Virus record (IMG/VR): IMGVR_UViG_3300025646_000032
Coordinates: 1-64,000 of that record
Direction: 5' to 3' (one strand)
From: a virus
Length of the DNA stretch: 64,000 nucleotides
Shown: piece after piece, positions 16,407 to 26,390 of the stretch
How positions within the stretch are numbered: position 1 is the first letter of the stretch
Layout of the letters: each line of letters begins with the position of its first letter
Made by a program: the position numbers and the translations under genes
The notes under the pieces: generated by a model
The model's input: the letters and a program-made list of their open reading frames with translations, nothing else
The model's database searches: none
What the model was told of the DNA's origin: nothing

Positions 16407-17702
16407 TTATGCAGTTCTTAACCAAAGCCTAATTGTTGACACTGTATCTTTTGTAGCTTGGATAGTATCTCCAGCGTATGTTCCAGTATATGTACCGGAG
16501 TAGTAACCTACATAAGAACCAGTATAATAACCTGTATATGTTCCTGTATATGCTGATGTTCCAACATAGTAACCAACGTAAGGTCCAGAGTATGTTCCGC
16601 TGTATGTTCCTGAATATGTTTTAGCTCCAGTGTAATATCCGGTATAGTAACCAGTATAGTACCCGGTATAATATCCAGTATATGTTGCGTGTGCATAACC
16701 TGCATAAAAAAGAGTATAGTTACCAGTGTATGCTCCGGCATATGCACCTGAGTAACCACCTGCATAAGCAGATGTCCCTACATAGTTACCAGCATAGGTA
16801 CCTGAGTAAGTTCCAGTATAAGAACCACTATACGTTTTAGGACCAACATAGCTACCAACATAGTTGCCTGAGTATGTTCCGCTGTATGTTCCAGCATATG
16901 GTCCTGTGTAAGAACCTACATAGTTTTCAGATGCAACTGCTTGTCTTGTATCAGTAAAATCATTACCCATCTGTGTCCATGTTCCGCCGCTAGTAGGAGC
17001 AGATGCTTGTAATGCGTAAGTACCAACACCATTAGCAATAATTCTATTTCTAAAGTTAGGTACAAGTTGCTCAATTTCTGCTTCTGTCATCATTGTAGCA
17101 CTTGAAGAGCTAACTTTCATAGAAGCTAAATCAGAGTTGCCTGTATTTGTTGGTGTTGTTTTTTGCCACAAATATGTGGTGCTGTTACCGCCTTGTGCAG
17201 TATCAGTAATCGTGTATCGAGAAGTCCAAGTACCTCCAGCTGGAGCTGAGCCAGCTAGTACATATTGTCCTGCTGTATAGGTAGTCTCACCTACCATGTC
17301 GCCAATAACTTTATCTAAAATGTCTGTATCTAACGCAGTGTCATCAAATTCTTTAATACCGCCGTCGTAGCCTACGGGTCTGGTAGTAATACTTTCAGTA
17401 GCTGCTGATGTTACTTGTTTAAAATAATATGTTGTGCTGCTTGTTGCGCCAGCAGTTGGGTGATCTCCAATACTATCTTGTCTAATAGTATCAGTAAACG
17501 TACCAATAGATGTGCCGCTGAGAGCGTTAGCGGTATCTACATTTAATTCTGCTGTACCTGTTCCATCTGTATCAGATGCAAACTTTTTTGTAATTACATA
17601 AGAGAGATACTCTTGAATCTCTCCATCTGTCATTTCCTGCAAACCTTGGAAGTTTGAGGACGTAATCGGTGTTCCAGATGCTTTTACTCTTAATGGTCTC
17701 AT
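16407..17702 (-). CDS. Virion protein with long Y-x-G tetrapeptide repeat domain
   Basis: 431 residues. The N-terminal 230 residues have a mixed fibre-like composition (MRPLRVKASGTPITSSNFQG at the start; EAEIEQLVPNFRNRII later). From about residue 258 to 415 the chain is a near-continuous tandem of four-residue units of the form x-Y-x-G (for example YTGYYTGYYTGYYTG, SGTYSGTYSG). Such regular Tyr/Gly spacing implies a beta-solenoid, amyloid-like or adhesive fibre. It is co-oriented with other fibre genes, so it is likely a tail or capsid fibre. The C-terminal 16 residues return to normal composition. No enzymatic domain is visible. Confidence 0.7.
   Translation of the reverse strand: MRPLRVKASGTPITSSNFQGLQEMTDGEIQEYLSYVITKKFASDTDGTGTAELNVDTANALSGTSIGTFTDTIRQDSIGDHPTAGATSSTTYYFKQVTSAATESITTRPVGYDGGIKEFDDTALDTDILDKVIGDMVGETTYTAGQYVLAGSAPAGGTWTSRYTITDTAQGGNSTTYLWQKTTPTNTGNSDLASMKVSSSSATMMTEAEIEQLVPNFRNRIIANGVGTYALQASAPTSGGTWTQMGNDFTDTRQAVASENYVGSYTGPYAGTYSGTYSGNYVGSYVGPKTYSGSYTGTYSGTYAGNYVGTSAYAGGYSGAYAGAYTGNYTLFYAGYAHATYTGYYTGYYTGYYTGYYTGAKTYSGTYSGTYSGPYVGYYVGTSAYTGTYTGYYTGSYVGYYSGTYTGTYAGDTIQATKDTVSTIRLWLRTA
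16449..16926 (-). repeat. 12-bp-period coding repeat (x-Y-x-G units)
   Basis: The DNA repeats with a 12-bp period, essentially one tyrosine and one glycine codon per unit, for about 475 bp. Codons vary between units, so the repeat is conserved at the protein level more than the DNA level. It is not a CRISPR array: there are no spacers and it is in frame throughout. Confidence 0.85.
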
Positions 17703-17713
17703 AGTCCTCGTCC

Positions 17714-18214
17714 TTAGTTAATTCTAGTGCCAGATGAATCAAAAACAAGTACATCGGCCATGCTGTTCCATTTGGAACCTGAAACTGCAATAAGTTCCAT
17801 AGTCATGCCCGGCCCTAAAGATTTCGCTACGTTTGTACCGTTAGCGTCAATTTGATCTGAAGTCCCTGGATAAACGTTAATGTTTACTGATGTGTCGTTA
17901 ACAATCTTTACCACCAACCCTGTTACTGCTGATGGGAGTACGACACCCTGATTAGCGGCTGCTGCGGTTACAACATTATAGGTAGATGTAAGTGAAGTAG
18001 CATCTCCTTGTGTTGTACCTGCTGCTGAAACAGAACCGCCTACACTAAATGAAGATGATCCTGTTACTGTTAAATCTCCACCGACATCTAAGTCAGTTGG
18101 AGCCATATTATCACCGCTCTCGTACTTATCAGTATTTAGGTTGGTAAAGTTATTGTCAACTTCAGTATTCGTTAAAGGGCTACCTTTAACTGTTCTTAAT
18201 GTAAGTGTTGCCAT
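17714..18214 (-). CDS. Fibre-associated virion protein ending in SSGTRIN
   Basis: 166 residues: an N-terminal MATLTLRTVKGSPLTNTEVD--FTNLNTDKY motif found at the start of many marine phage fibre proteins, a short LTVTGSSSFSVGGSVSA beta stretch, then a compact domain (NQGVVLPSAVTGLVVKIVND; INVYPGTSDQIDANG; GPGMTMELIAVSGSKWNS). The end VLVFDSSGTRIN mirrors the end of the 581-residue fibre (YNSAGTLLN). It is probably a short fibre or fibre tip. A late box lies 78 bases upstream, inside the preceding small gene. Confidence 0.65.
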   Translation of the reverse strand: MATLTLRTVKGSPLTNTEVDNNFTNLNTDKYESGDNMAPTDLDVGGDLTVTGSSSFSVGGSVSAAGTTQGDATSLTSTYNVVTAAAANQGVVLPSAVTGLVVKIVNDTSVNINVYPGTSDQIDANGTNVAKSLGPGMTMELIAVSGSKWNSMADVLVFDSSGTRIN

Positions 18215-18226
18215 TTCTTTACCTTT

Positions 18227-18463
18227 TTAGTTAAATTTAGAAGTTATTAATTTTAACATACTCTTAATTTCATTAATCTCATCTCTGAGACTATTTATAT
18301 CATCTACGCACTTATCTAATTTAGCACGTTGATTATCACTGTTTTTCTTTCTCAATTTGTAGTCTTGCAAACCTCTTTTATTACAAGACAATAGTGCTTT
18401 AGAAGATAAGTCTCTAACAAAATCTGTTCTTCCTTCTATAGCAATCGTATTTATATCTTTCAT
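18227..18463 (-). CDS. Small coiled-coil protein of fibre locus
   Basis: 78 residues: MKDINTIAIEGRTDFVRDLS, a basic middle (KRGLQDYKLRKKNSDNQRAK) and a C-terminal heptad helix (VDDINSLRDEINEIKSMLKL). Proteins of this layout are found beside fibre genes in T4-like marine phages; the role is unknown. It lies 4 bases after the 2099-residue gene. A late box (TATAAATA) at 18292-18299 within it could serve the downstream gene. Confidence 0.6.
   Translation of the reverse strand: MKDINTIAIEGRTDFVRDLSSKALLSCNKRGLQDYKLRKKNSDNQRAKLDKCVDDINSLRDEINEIKSMLKLITSKFN
18292..18299 (-). promoter_or_regulatory. Possible late promoter box TATAAATA inside the 78-residue gene
   Basis: A perfect minus-strand box 78 bases upstream of the ATG at 18214. 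Location within a coding region makes chance occurrence possible. Confidence 0.35.
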
Positions 18464-18467
18464 AATC

Positions 18468-21400
18468 TTATACCTGCAACGCTATAGCTCGTAAGTCTTT
18501 AATCTTAGGCACTTGCGCTGTATTAGACGCCGTTGGCACAACCTTAATAGCAAACTGTTTGTACGTTTTATATGTAGTTATGCTCTGTGTTGCAGTTGCA
18601 GTAGCACTTGAGCCACCGCCTCCAGTAATGGTTACTGTAACAGTACCACCCTTATAATCTCTACCTGGATCTTCAATATTAATTGCTGTAATCTGTCCTG
18701 TACCTGTATTAACATCAGCAGTTGCTGTTGCACCGTATCCATCTAAATATCCGCCCGAGTGGGTAATGGTTACAGTAGGTTGTGAAGTGTAACCACTTCC
18801 ACCATTTGTTACTGCGATACTGCTAATTACATGCACATCGTATTCAAATACACCAGTAACAGGGTCTACGCCCGCATCATCGGTTTTTGCTCCCCCTCCA
18901 AGACTTGTTTTTTCAGGAATACTATAAACATATTCAATAAAGTCATCGGTTGTGTCTTCTGGTTTTGCTTCAAGCTCTAATGGAACCCAATGAGCATCTT
19001 CTGTTAATACACCTGGATCGTTTGAGTTTAAACCTTTGAAGTACGCATAAACATTAGCTCCTTCTGGAAGTTTGTTTGCTAGGAACACTTGCATATCTTC
19101 TGCATCTTGTCCTTCGTCTAATGTAACACGTCTTGAAATATATCTAGAAGCGGAATCTCCACCTCTTCTTCCATCTTCTCCGTTTGTTGTGTTGTTTATA
19201 TCATTCTTAAAACACAATGCTGTTACGGCTGCAACATCAACCATTGGAGATACATTAGAAGAACTTGAACTTAGAACAACATCCATGTTAAATGTTTTGT
19301 TACCACTATAAGTGTCAACCTCATTGCTTCTGCTGTAAATTGTTTTCTGATTTTCTAGTTCAGTTGTAAAGCCAATATCTGCGGGATCAAATTCAGTTCC
19401 TGCAGCAATTGAACCAGTTTGTGTCCAAGCAATGGAAGATCTAATAGTAGTGTTATTCGTTTGCAGCGCACCGTTCGTAATTACAAAGGCGTCCACTATT
19501 TTATCTGTTAAAGAAGATAGTGATGCATAACCAACAGAAGAACCTATTAAATCTCCTACGTTAAACGTAAATGCTCCAAATGCTTGTTCTGCTGTTGCAT
19601 AGCTGTATAAGGTATTCCATTCTCTTACGACAGCTGTTTTTAAGTCTAAAGACGCTGTAGCGTCTGTAGTCGCGCCGCCGCCAGTAATAGATACTGTTGG
19701 TGCCGAAATATAACCAACTCCTGGATTTGTAATTGTGATTCCTGTTAGTTCTCCAGTTGAAGTATTTACTGTTGCAGTTGCAGTAGCACCTGAGCCACCG
19801 CCTCCAGTAATTGTTACTGTGGGGGCTGATGTATAACCAGCGCCGGCTGTATCAACTGTAGGATCAAAAGCATGTAAAATAGTTCCTGGTTCAAATTTTT
19901 CTGCATCAAAGGACCAATTTTCAAATGACATCCAATCATATGGCTTGTTAACCATTCTTAAAGTTTTACTTCCTGTTTGGAAAATACACTTATTGATTTG
20001 GAACATCATGTCTTCACCTTGGCGAGGAGTCCAAGTTCTGTTATTAGCAGATGAGAACATCATACCACCATGTGGTTGTTTGTCAATTCTTTGGTCTGTA
20101 CCGTAGTGATTTTCCCCAAGAGTTGCTGTCCAAACATTATATGAATCGTTATCATTATCAGGAATTGGCACAAAACAATATTCGGTATTATTTTGTAAGT
20201 AAACAGGCACTGGGAATTGGAATCTTGTTCCAACAAATTGTGCAGCACCAGTTGATGGATCTTTTCCGGAAATCTGAATCTGTCCACCATTTAAATGAAC
20301 CTCACCAAAAGGTAAAACTCTTGGTCCTGGCATACCATTAATAACTTCTCTAATTTGTAATTTAACACCTAAAGATTCGGATCTAGTAGCAAAGAAAAGA
20401 TCAATTGAATCAATAAAACAACCTCCAGGGTGGTTCTGAACCATAAATGTTTGAGCTAATGGATCCATTGCCATGCCCCATGCGCCCTCGTTCACCCAAA
20501 AGTCATCCATGATATCGTCAAGAAGTGACTGCCAGTCGGTTGTTGGCGGAGGTGGAGGTGGCTCCGCTGTCGGGGGAGGATCAGTAGGCTCTGGTGTTGG
20601 CGGTACCGGCGTAGGTGTCGGCGGTACCGGCGTAGGTATAACAGGCTCCGGCGTTGGTGGCTCCGGCGTAGGTGGTTGCCCCGTTGGTGGCGGAACAATA
20701 GGAGTAGGCACTGGCGTCGGCCTAGGAGTTACTACCGGGTTTGATGGCTGTGGCACGAAAACAGTAACAGGCGGAACATAAACAGTAGGACCTGGTACCG
20801 GAATAGGATTAGGTATAATTGTTTCTGTGGGAGGAGGTAGTGGTGTTCCGCCCCCAGGAACAAAACTTAAAGATGTATCTGTTACTGTTCTATCTCGAGT
20901 TGTATGAACCGCGTTAACTGTTGCAGTTCTTAAAGATACAATAGTTCCTTGTTTTTGTTGTGATAAGCCCGATGAATAAAATTGAGAAACAGTGCTTGTT
21001 GTAATAAACAGTTCTCTATTTTGAGCATCGTCAACTAATAGAAAATTTCTATTACCTGTTCTAAATACTCCTGCTGGCACTCTAAAAGAGCCTCTAATAT
21101 TACCGGATGCGTCTGTGAGTAAAGGATCTCCGTAATCATTATCTCCAGCCCAAGCTGGACGGCAATGTTGTGAAACATTAATACCATCGAAGAAAGGATA
21201 TACTCTTGTATTAGGCCTTAAGCGAGATGCATTAAAGTTGATAATTATAGATCTCATAAAAGGAACAACGCTTGTATTAACTACACGTTCGCCTAAATCT
21301 TGTGTTTCAGAACCACCCTCTCCAATAACCAATGAGGTTCCAACTGACTGTTGATTCTGTGTTGTTGTTGTGGTTGTATATGTATCAGCAGTCCCGTTAC

Positions 21401-24400
21401 CTTGTCCTGGGGCAACAGCTCTGTCTACTGAAACACTAGTTTGAGAAACGCTTGCTGTTCCAACATCTTCCCATGCACCCCATTGTGTTCCAAAAGCATC
21501 TGCCATTTGTACCATGTTGTCATACAAGCCGTTAAAGTTTGCAGTAATTGCTGGAAGAGTTGAGGTGTCTACAAAAGTGTCAAATTCAGGATCTATTACC
21601 ATGTCACCATTGTAGTTAAATAAAAGCTCTGTTACTAAGTTTGTATAATTACTTGCTTGTTTTTGTGCTGTTAAAGGCCCGGTTGCATAAGGCAACATTG
21701 CTACACCCTCTTTAAGTTGAGGATATTCAAGAACATTAGGTCTTTTTACTAATACGTTTGTTGCAGATGAAGCACTCACCATCAACGGAATTTGTTCTTG
21801 GTTAAAGAAAGGCCTTAATTCTTGTCTTTTAGGATCAATAGCAGCGTGGAAATCGTCATCACTAACTGCTGAAATGTTGTGTCCTCTAAAATTGTCTACA
21901 AGAATACCGTTTTTAAATCTGTCATTGTTATTAGCATCTCGAATAGTTAACTCTGCCGCATTTTTTTCTAACAAACTCAATGCAGTATAGTATTCCATTC
22001 TTGTGATTCTTTGATCGAGTTGACCAATATCACGCATTGTATAACGTCTATTGTCGTTATGTTTAATATTAATTCTATAATCTTGTCTGTTGATATTTTT
22101 TGCAGCAGCTGCTGATAAACTTGGATATGGTGGAATAATAAAAGCTGCTAGTTCCATTGCATCTGGAACCATTTGAGGTAAGACAGGATTATCTTTGTAA
22201 TCTGACTCGAGGACTCTAAAATTTCCTTCTCCGTCTAAAATTACTCTTGCGCCGCGTCCTCTGTAATATTGTAAGTCTGTTGAAAATTGTTCTACAGGTA
22301 CAGGGTTAGTCAAACCATCTGCAGGTCTGTCAATTTGTTGTACTTGAGAAGGATTCTCTGGTGCAGTAGCTACTGATGAAGTTGGAGATGCAGTGTCTGT
22401 CATTCTAGGTCTAAAGTCGACACAATCTTTTAAATTAAAATCTCCATACTTCTGTGAACGATATAACGGAATTTCTTCTGTCTTAATTCCTGAAACACCT
22501 GTATCATCTACAGGATATGAATCCACGCAGAAGAAAGAGGCACCGTTACTAGTATGTGTAAAGTAATCAAACTTAACAAGAATATAAGGAAGTGTAGCTA
22601 AGTTTACTGTTGCACCTTGTTTTTTAATAATCTTACAATGTCCGTAATAATTATCGCCTTGTCCATTATCAAAAATAAACTGATTTGTTACATCAATTGC
22701 ACCAGTTTCGTAATCTGAATTTGATGATGCTGTAATTTCTTTTACACGGAAACCATCAGCTACACCAAGTAAGTATGTTCCACTTGTGCCGTTGACATGT
22801 GTGGCAGTATCAATTTTAACGTATCTATCTTCAACAATAGATTTAGATGTTGGTGCAGTATCTGCTCTTTGTACGTTAACATATACTCTTGCATTTGTTG
22901 CAATTGAAAAAGTGTCTGGCAAATCAATAGTTAAGGACTGAGGATTGTTAAGAGTAAATGTAGCGCCTGTTAAATCTAACCAGTCTCCATTATTTTTAAG
23001 TCCTGCAGGAGTTAAAGTAACTCCTCCCTTTAAAACCATTGAGAAGTTATTTTCAATGACTGTTTGTGTAAAACTTGTGTAAGGGAAAGTTTCGTCAGTA
23101 GAAAGTGTTAAAGTAAATTGTCCAGTTAAACCAACTGAGATATCAAACTCTTTAGTGTATTGGAAATTATAGTCATATGCTGTTCCCCCAGCATCTGCTC
23201 GAAGTGTTCTAATATTTTTCTTAGGTAGTCTCCATAAGAACTTATTAAAAGAAGTTTCTTTTATCTCTGCAAGTCCACTATCTAGAACAATGTCTCCAAA
23301 TGCTTCTGTGCCAGAATAGTTGTAATAAATAGATCTAACTGCACTAAACTCCCCAGATAACATCTTAATATCATAAAGGTATAATCTGTATACTGCTGCA
23401 GCTGTGCCAGCTGTTCCGTCTGAGTGGGTAACATGTCTAACTCTTGCAGTACCTACTTTTGTTCCTGAAGCTGTTCCTGTTCCGGAGCCACTTCCAGCAG
23501 TTACTTTGTTTTGTGCGGTATCATAAAGGTCTACTATACCCCCGCCATCAACATCAAATACACCAACTACTTCTTCAATGTTTACATAGTTACCATACGC
23601 AGTACCAATTGGAATGCCTTCTTTGGTAACATAGTTGGTTGATTTATCAATAGCTATTCTTACTGTTTCATATGTTTCTCTAGGAAATCCTTGTACTACC
23701 GATTTACCGGGAGCAACAGTAACAGCTAATTTTGAACTATCTCCAAGATCGGCAAGTGATAACCATCCTCCATTTCCATTACCATCTTCTAAATGCTCAA
23801 TAACATCAACTTTATGTCCTCTAATGGTGTAATCACCTGAGTTGTCATAAAATCTTTTAGCAATTTCTTTACCTAAAGAAGCAAATGGATCTGTTTTGGT
23901 ATCTACTTTTAAAATTGCTCCGTATTTAAAATCTATCCAATGATAAAAATCATCTGGAATTTCTGTACCTAATTCAACACCATACTCTTGTAGTTTAAGA
24001 GAGGTTAAATTTACAGTATATTTTAATCTGTCTGCACCTGGTGCGTTGTGGTTGTAAGAACCTTGAGCTGGATCTAGTAATGTCTGATCTGATCCTGACT
24101 GAACAATTGATTCACTTAACAACCAACCAACACTGTAATAACCAGCCATAGTATCTAATGTATCAATAAATATCGTTTGTGCATCTACTAATACAAATTT
24201 TCCTGCTAAGTAAACAATACCTTCTGTAATTGAAATTCTTTTAGTTTTACCATACCAAATTTCTCTTGCAGTTCCAGAAGTAGTATTATTAGTTACAAAT
24301 GTTCTACCGATTCCATCCCCTTCTACTACTGTTAATTTTTCATTAGGTAAAAACTCTTTTGCTGTACCTCTTCCGCCAACATAGTCGATGTATAATGCCT

Positions 24401-24767
24401 TTAAATCGGGTGCATCAGTTTCACTTCCCTGTGCAACATAGCGAACATAAGCAGAAACTTGAGATGTTGCTCCATATAGTTTGGATCCAACAACCTGTGA
24501 AAGATTTGAAACATCATTTCCATTAAAGTCTGTATCGTTAACTTTAATATAAGGAACATCAGTAATAGTTTCTGCACAACCTGTAATTACTGTACCTTCA
24601 GTAATTGCCCAGTTGCCAAGAGATTTGATGTTGTCTTGTAACAATGTTTGGAGCTGTGTTAACTCCCTTGCCTGTACAGCAACACCTGGCTTAAATAAAA
24701 TTCGCTGAAAGCCTTTGGTAGGATCAAAATCATCAAAATATGGAGCTGCGTTTAAATTAATTGCCAT
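18468..24767 (-). CDS. Very large virion structural protein, DUF4815-type (long fibre/baseplate-associated)
   Basis: 2099 residues. The opening AAPYFDDFDPTKGFQRILFK with PGVAVQARELTQLQTLLQDN is diagnostic of the DUF4815 family of myovirus structural proteins. A large conserved body follows to about residue 1370. A proline-threonine hinge (about 1370-1425, PTPVPPTPTPVPPTPEP) leads to a carbohydrate-binding-like region (MDPLAQTFMV; CFIDSIDLFFATRS). Near the C-terminus are GxGYTSAPTVTITGGGGSG modules (about 1640-1700 and 2000-2080). It is probably the proximal fibre or a baseplate-rim protein taking the place of T4 gp9/gp10 after gp8. The ATG follows the gp8 stop by 10 bases. Confidence 0.85.
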   Translation of the reverse strand: MAINLNAAPYFDDFDPTKGFQRILFKPGVAVQARELTQLQTLLQDNIKSLGNWAITEGTVITGCAETITDVPYIKVNDTDFNGNDVSNLSQVVGSKLYGATSQVSAYVRYVAQGSETDAPDLKALYIDYVGGRGTAKEFLPNEKLTVVEGDGIGRTFVTNNTTSGTAREIWYGKTKRISITEGIVYLAGKFVLVDAQTIFIDTLDTMAGYYSVGWLLSESIVQSGSDQTLLDPAQGSYNHNAPGADRLKYTVNLTSLKLQEYGVELGTEIPDDFYHWIDFKYGAILKVDTKTDPFASLGKEIAKRFYDNSGDYTIRGHKVDVIEHLEDGNGNGGWLSLADLGDSSKLAVTVAPGKSVVQGFPRETYETVRIAIDKSTNYVTKEGIPIGTAYGNYVNIEEVVGVFDVDGGGIVDLYDTAQNKVTAGSGSGTGTASGTKVGTARVRHVTHSDGTAGTAAAVYRLYLYDIKMLSGEFSAVRSIYYNYSGTEAFGDIVLDSGLAEIKETSFNKFLWRLPKKNIRTLRADAGGTAYDYNFQYTKEFDISVGLTGQFTLTLSTDETFPYTSFTQTVIENNFSMVLKGGVTLTPAGLKNNGDWLDLTGATFTLNNPQSLTIDLPDTFSIATNARVYVNVQRADTAPTSKSIVEDRYVKIDTATHVNGTSGTYLLGVADGFRVKEITASSNSDYETGAIDVTNQFIFDNGQGDNYYGHCKIIKKQGATVNLATLPYILVKFDYFTHTSNGASFFCVDSYPVDDTGVSGIKTEEIPLYRSQKYGDFNLKDCVDFRPRMTDTASPTSSVATAPENPSQVQQIDRPADGLTNPVPVEQFSTDLQYYRGRGARVILDGEGNFRVLESDYKDNPVLPQMVPDAMELAAFIIPPYPSLSAAAAKNINRQDYRINIKHNDNRRYTMRDIGQLDQRITRMEYYTALSLLEKNAAELTIRDANNNDRFKNGILVDNFRGHNISAVSDDDFHAAIDPKRQELRPFFNQEQIPLMVSASSATNVLVKRPNVLEYPQLKEGVAMLPYATGPLTAQKQASNYTNLVTELLFNYNGDMVIDPEFDTFVDTSTLPAITANFNGLYDNMVQMADAFGTQWGAWEDVGTASVSQTSVSVDRAVAPGQGNGTADTYTTTTTTQNQQSVGTSLVIGEGGSETQDLGERVVNTSVVPFMRSIIINFNASRLRPNTRVYPFFDGINVSQHCRPAWAGDNDYGDPLLTDASGNIRGSFRVPAGVFRTGNRNFLLVDDAQNRELFITTSTVSQFYSSGLSQQKQGTIVSLRTATVNAVHTTRDRTVTDTSLSFVPGGGTPLPPPTETIIPNPIPVPGPTVYVPPVTVFVPQPSNPVVTPRPTPVPTPIVPPPTGQPPTPEPPTPEPVIPTPVPPTPTPVPPTPEPTDPPPTAEPPPPPPTTDWQSLLDDIMDDFWVNEGAWGMAMDPLAQTFMVQNHPGGCFIDSIDLFFATRSESLGVKLQIREVINGMPGPRVLPFGEVHLNGGQIQISGKDPSTGAAQFVGTRFQFPVPVYLQNNTEYCFVPIPDNDNDSYNVWTATLGENHYGTDQRIDKQPHGGMMFSSANNRTWTPRQGEDMMFQINKCIFQTGSKTLRMVNKPYDWMSFENWSFDAEKFEPGTILHAFDPTVDTAGAGYTSAPTVTITGGGGSGATATATVNTSTGELTGITITNPGVGYISAPTVSITGGGATTDATASLDLKTAVVREWNTLYSYATAEQAFGAFTFNVGDLIGSSVGYASLSSLTDKIVDAFVITNGALQTNNTTIRSSIAWTQTGSIAAGTEFDPADIGFTTELENQKTIYSRSNEVDTYSGNKTFNMDVVLSSSSSNVSPMVDVAAVTALCFKNDINNTTNGEDGRRGGDSASRYISRRVTLDEGQDAEDMQVFLANKLPEGANVYAYFKGLNSNDPGVLTEDAHWVPLELEAKPEDTTDDFIEYVYSIPEKTSLGGGAKTDDAGVDPVTGVFEYDVHVISSIAVTNGGSGYTSQPTVTITHSGGYLDGYGATATADVNTGTGQITAINIEDPGRDYKGGTVTVTITGGGGSSATATATQSITTYKTYKQFAIKVVPTASNTAQVPKIKDLRAIALQV

Positions 24768-24777
24768 TTATTGTGTC

Positions 24778-26379
24778 CTAAAAATCTATAACTAAACTAA
24801 TGTTTTCTACTTGGTCGGAAGATCTTGTAATGGGGGATCTGTTTTCAATATATGTTACCTCCCCTGTAGACATTTTAACTTCCGGTTCTGTTACACTATT
24901 TATACTTAAACCGCTAACGCCTGTTGTAGTATTTTCTAGAACACTTTGATCTGTTATAACTGGTATATCTGCTACCAAATATAAATCAAAAGTACTTCCG
25001 TCTGTATTGTCTACAATTTGTGCTACTCTAAACTTACCACCGTCTGAATTAGTAATAACATCATCTACGGTGTAAGGAATTTTGTCATTTACATTAACAA
25101 CATAACAAGACGTTGCAGTAAGATTTGTAAAGTAACTCGATTCATCATAAGTGTAAACGTTTTTAATTACGCCTACTTGTCTAAAATCATTACCTAATAT
25201 TAAATCTGCATTTGAATTATCAGAGAATGATATATTTACACCAACTGTGGTTGCAAATAATTCTCTTATTGCGTTAGATCCGTGTCCTCCTTGAGGAGAT
25301 ATTACTGCCTCAGCGCGAGCATTAACACCAATACCAACAGGGCCGTTTTCAATAGTTACAGTAGCATAACTATAACCAGAACCAGCATTAGTAACATTAA
25401 TACCTAATATTGCACCTGTTTGTTCAGAAATAGTTAATGCTGCCTCAGCGCCTGAGCCGTCGCCCTCGATATGTACATAAGCATCACCTGAGCTATAGTC
25501 AACACCAGTATCTAAAATTTTAATTTTATCAATGGTTCCCATGACTGCAGCTGCTTCAACAGATGATTGAAGTACGGGAGAGGGATCATCATCACCCAAA
25601 GTAACCTCTGCTACAGCACCCGATCCTCCGCCACCGGAAAAGGTAACAAAAGCGAAAGAATATCCTTCGCCGGGGTTATCAATAGTAACACCGTCGACGG
25701 CACCTGCAGAGAAGGTAGCTGTAGCAACAGCACCTGTGCCGTCTCCGGATATAATGACTGCGGGTGCTGAAGTATATCCACTTCCTCCATCTGTTACTGT
25801 AATGGTATCAATTTCTCCGTTTACATCAAAAGTTGGATTACCAGTAATTTTTCTTACTGGTAGGTGTGAGGAATCTAAAAACTTAGTTCTATCAGCGGCA
25901 GAAACTTCAAACATAAACTTCCAAATATAACCGTCTGATAATTCAAATGCAGATGTACTAGTACTTGTTGGTTTAAATGTGCTTTGAGAATTGTAATTAT
26001 TATCTAAACACTTATAAACTTTGTACTCATCCGTCATTACATAAAAATTTGCTTGATCAAGAGTCTCAGCTCCTGATTGAGCAGGTGAGCTAGCGGAATA
26101 TTGATGATCATATGAATCATAAACAGTTCCGCTAACCCAATCTATTCTTCTTGCCAATAGGCAAACATCGCCATCATTGACCCTTTGTAAAAACATGGCT
26201 TCTCGTCTAAACTCGTTGATATAGTAATCAGAGTCAGTGGGAGAAGGAGGAGCTTCCTCATCCTCCCACGCTGTAGTTTTGCCAACTACAAAATAATAAT
26301 AGTCGTTTTCGTTAACTATATCTCTAAAAAAGGATCTAGCTAATTCAACTCTACCAAGTTTTCTTAGTAATAGGGCCAC
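24778..26379 (-). CDS. 8: Baseplate wedge protein (gp8) with inserted GYTSAP modules
   Basis: Baseplate wedge component. Matches to T4 gp8 that I can see are FRDIVNENDYYYFVVGKTTAW near the start, then RRIDW, YKVYKCLDN, DGYIWKFMFEVS, and the end TYIENRSPITRSSDQVENIS (T4: IYMENRPPIIMAMDQTEEIN). It is 533 residues against 334 in T4. The extra length is roughly residues 195-345, made of four GxGY-SAP-V-I-GDGTGA units shared with neighbouring proteins. The start is GTG at 26379. Order gp6, gp7-position gene, gp8 is kept as in T4. Confidence 0.9.
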   Translation of the reverse strand: MALLLRKLGRVELARSFFRDIVNENDYYYFVVGKTTAWEDEEAPPSPTDSDYYINEFRREAMFLQRVNDGDVCLLARRIDWVSGTVYDSYDHQYSASSPAQSGAETLDQANFYVMTDEYKVYKCLDNNYNSQSTFKPTSTSTSAFELSDGYIWKFMFEVSAADRTKFLDSSHLPVRKITGNPTFDVNGEIDTITVTDGGSGYTSAPAVIISGDGTGAVATATFSAGAVDGVTIDNPGEGYSFAFVTFSGGGGSGAVAEVTLGDDDPSPVLQSSVEAAAVMGTIDKIKILDTGVDYSSGDAYVHIEGDGSGAEAALTISEQTGAILGINVTNAGSGYSYATVTIENGPVGIGVNARAEAVISPQGGHGSNAIRELFATTVGVNISFSDNSNADLILGNDFRQVGVIKNVYTYDESSYFTNLTATSCYVVNVNDKIPYTVDDVITNSDGGKFRVAQIVDNTDGSTFDLYLVADIPVITDQSVLENTTTGVSGLSINSVTEPEVKMSTGEVTYIENRSPITRSSDQVENISLVIDF

Positions 26380-26390
26380 TAACTCTTACC

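Noticed and set aside
16449-16926. Possible CRISPR array
   Set aside because: The 12-bp repeats have no spacers and stay in frame with a protein of x-Y-x-G units.
18448-18455. TATAAATA box at the start of the 78-residue gene
   Set aside because: It lies inside codons 3-5 of the gene rather than upstream of one, and the next gene is far. Probably chance in AT-rich DNA.
20473-20781. Gly/Val-rich plus-strand frame of 102 codons
   Set aside because: It is the mirror of the Pro/Thr hinge of the 2099-residue protein on the other strand. Composition is a by-product.
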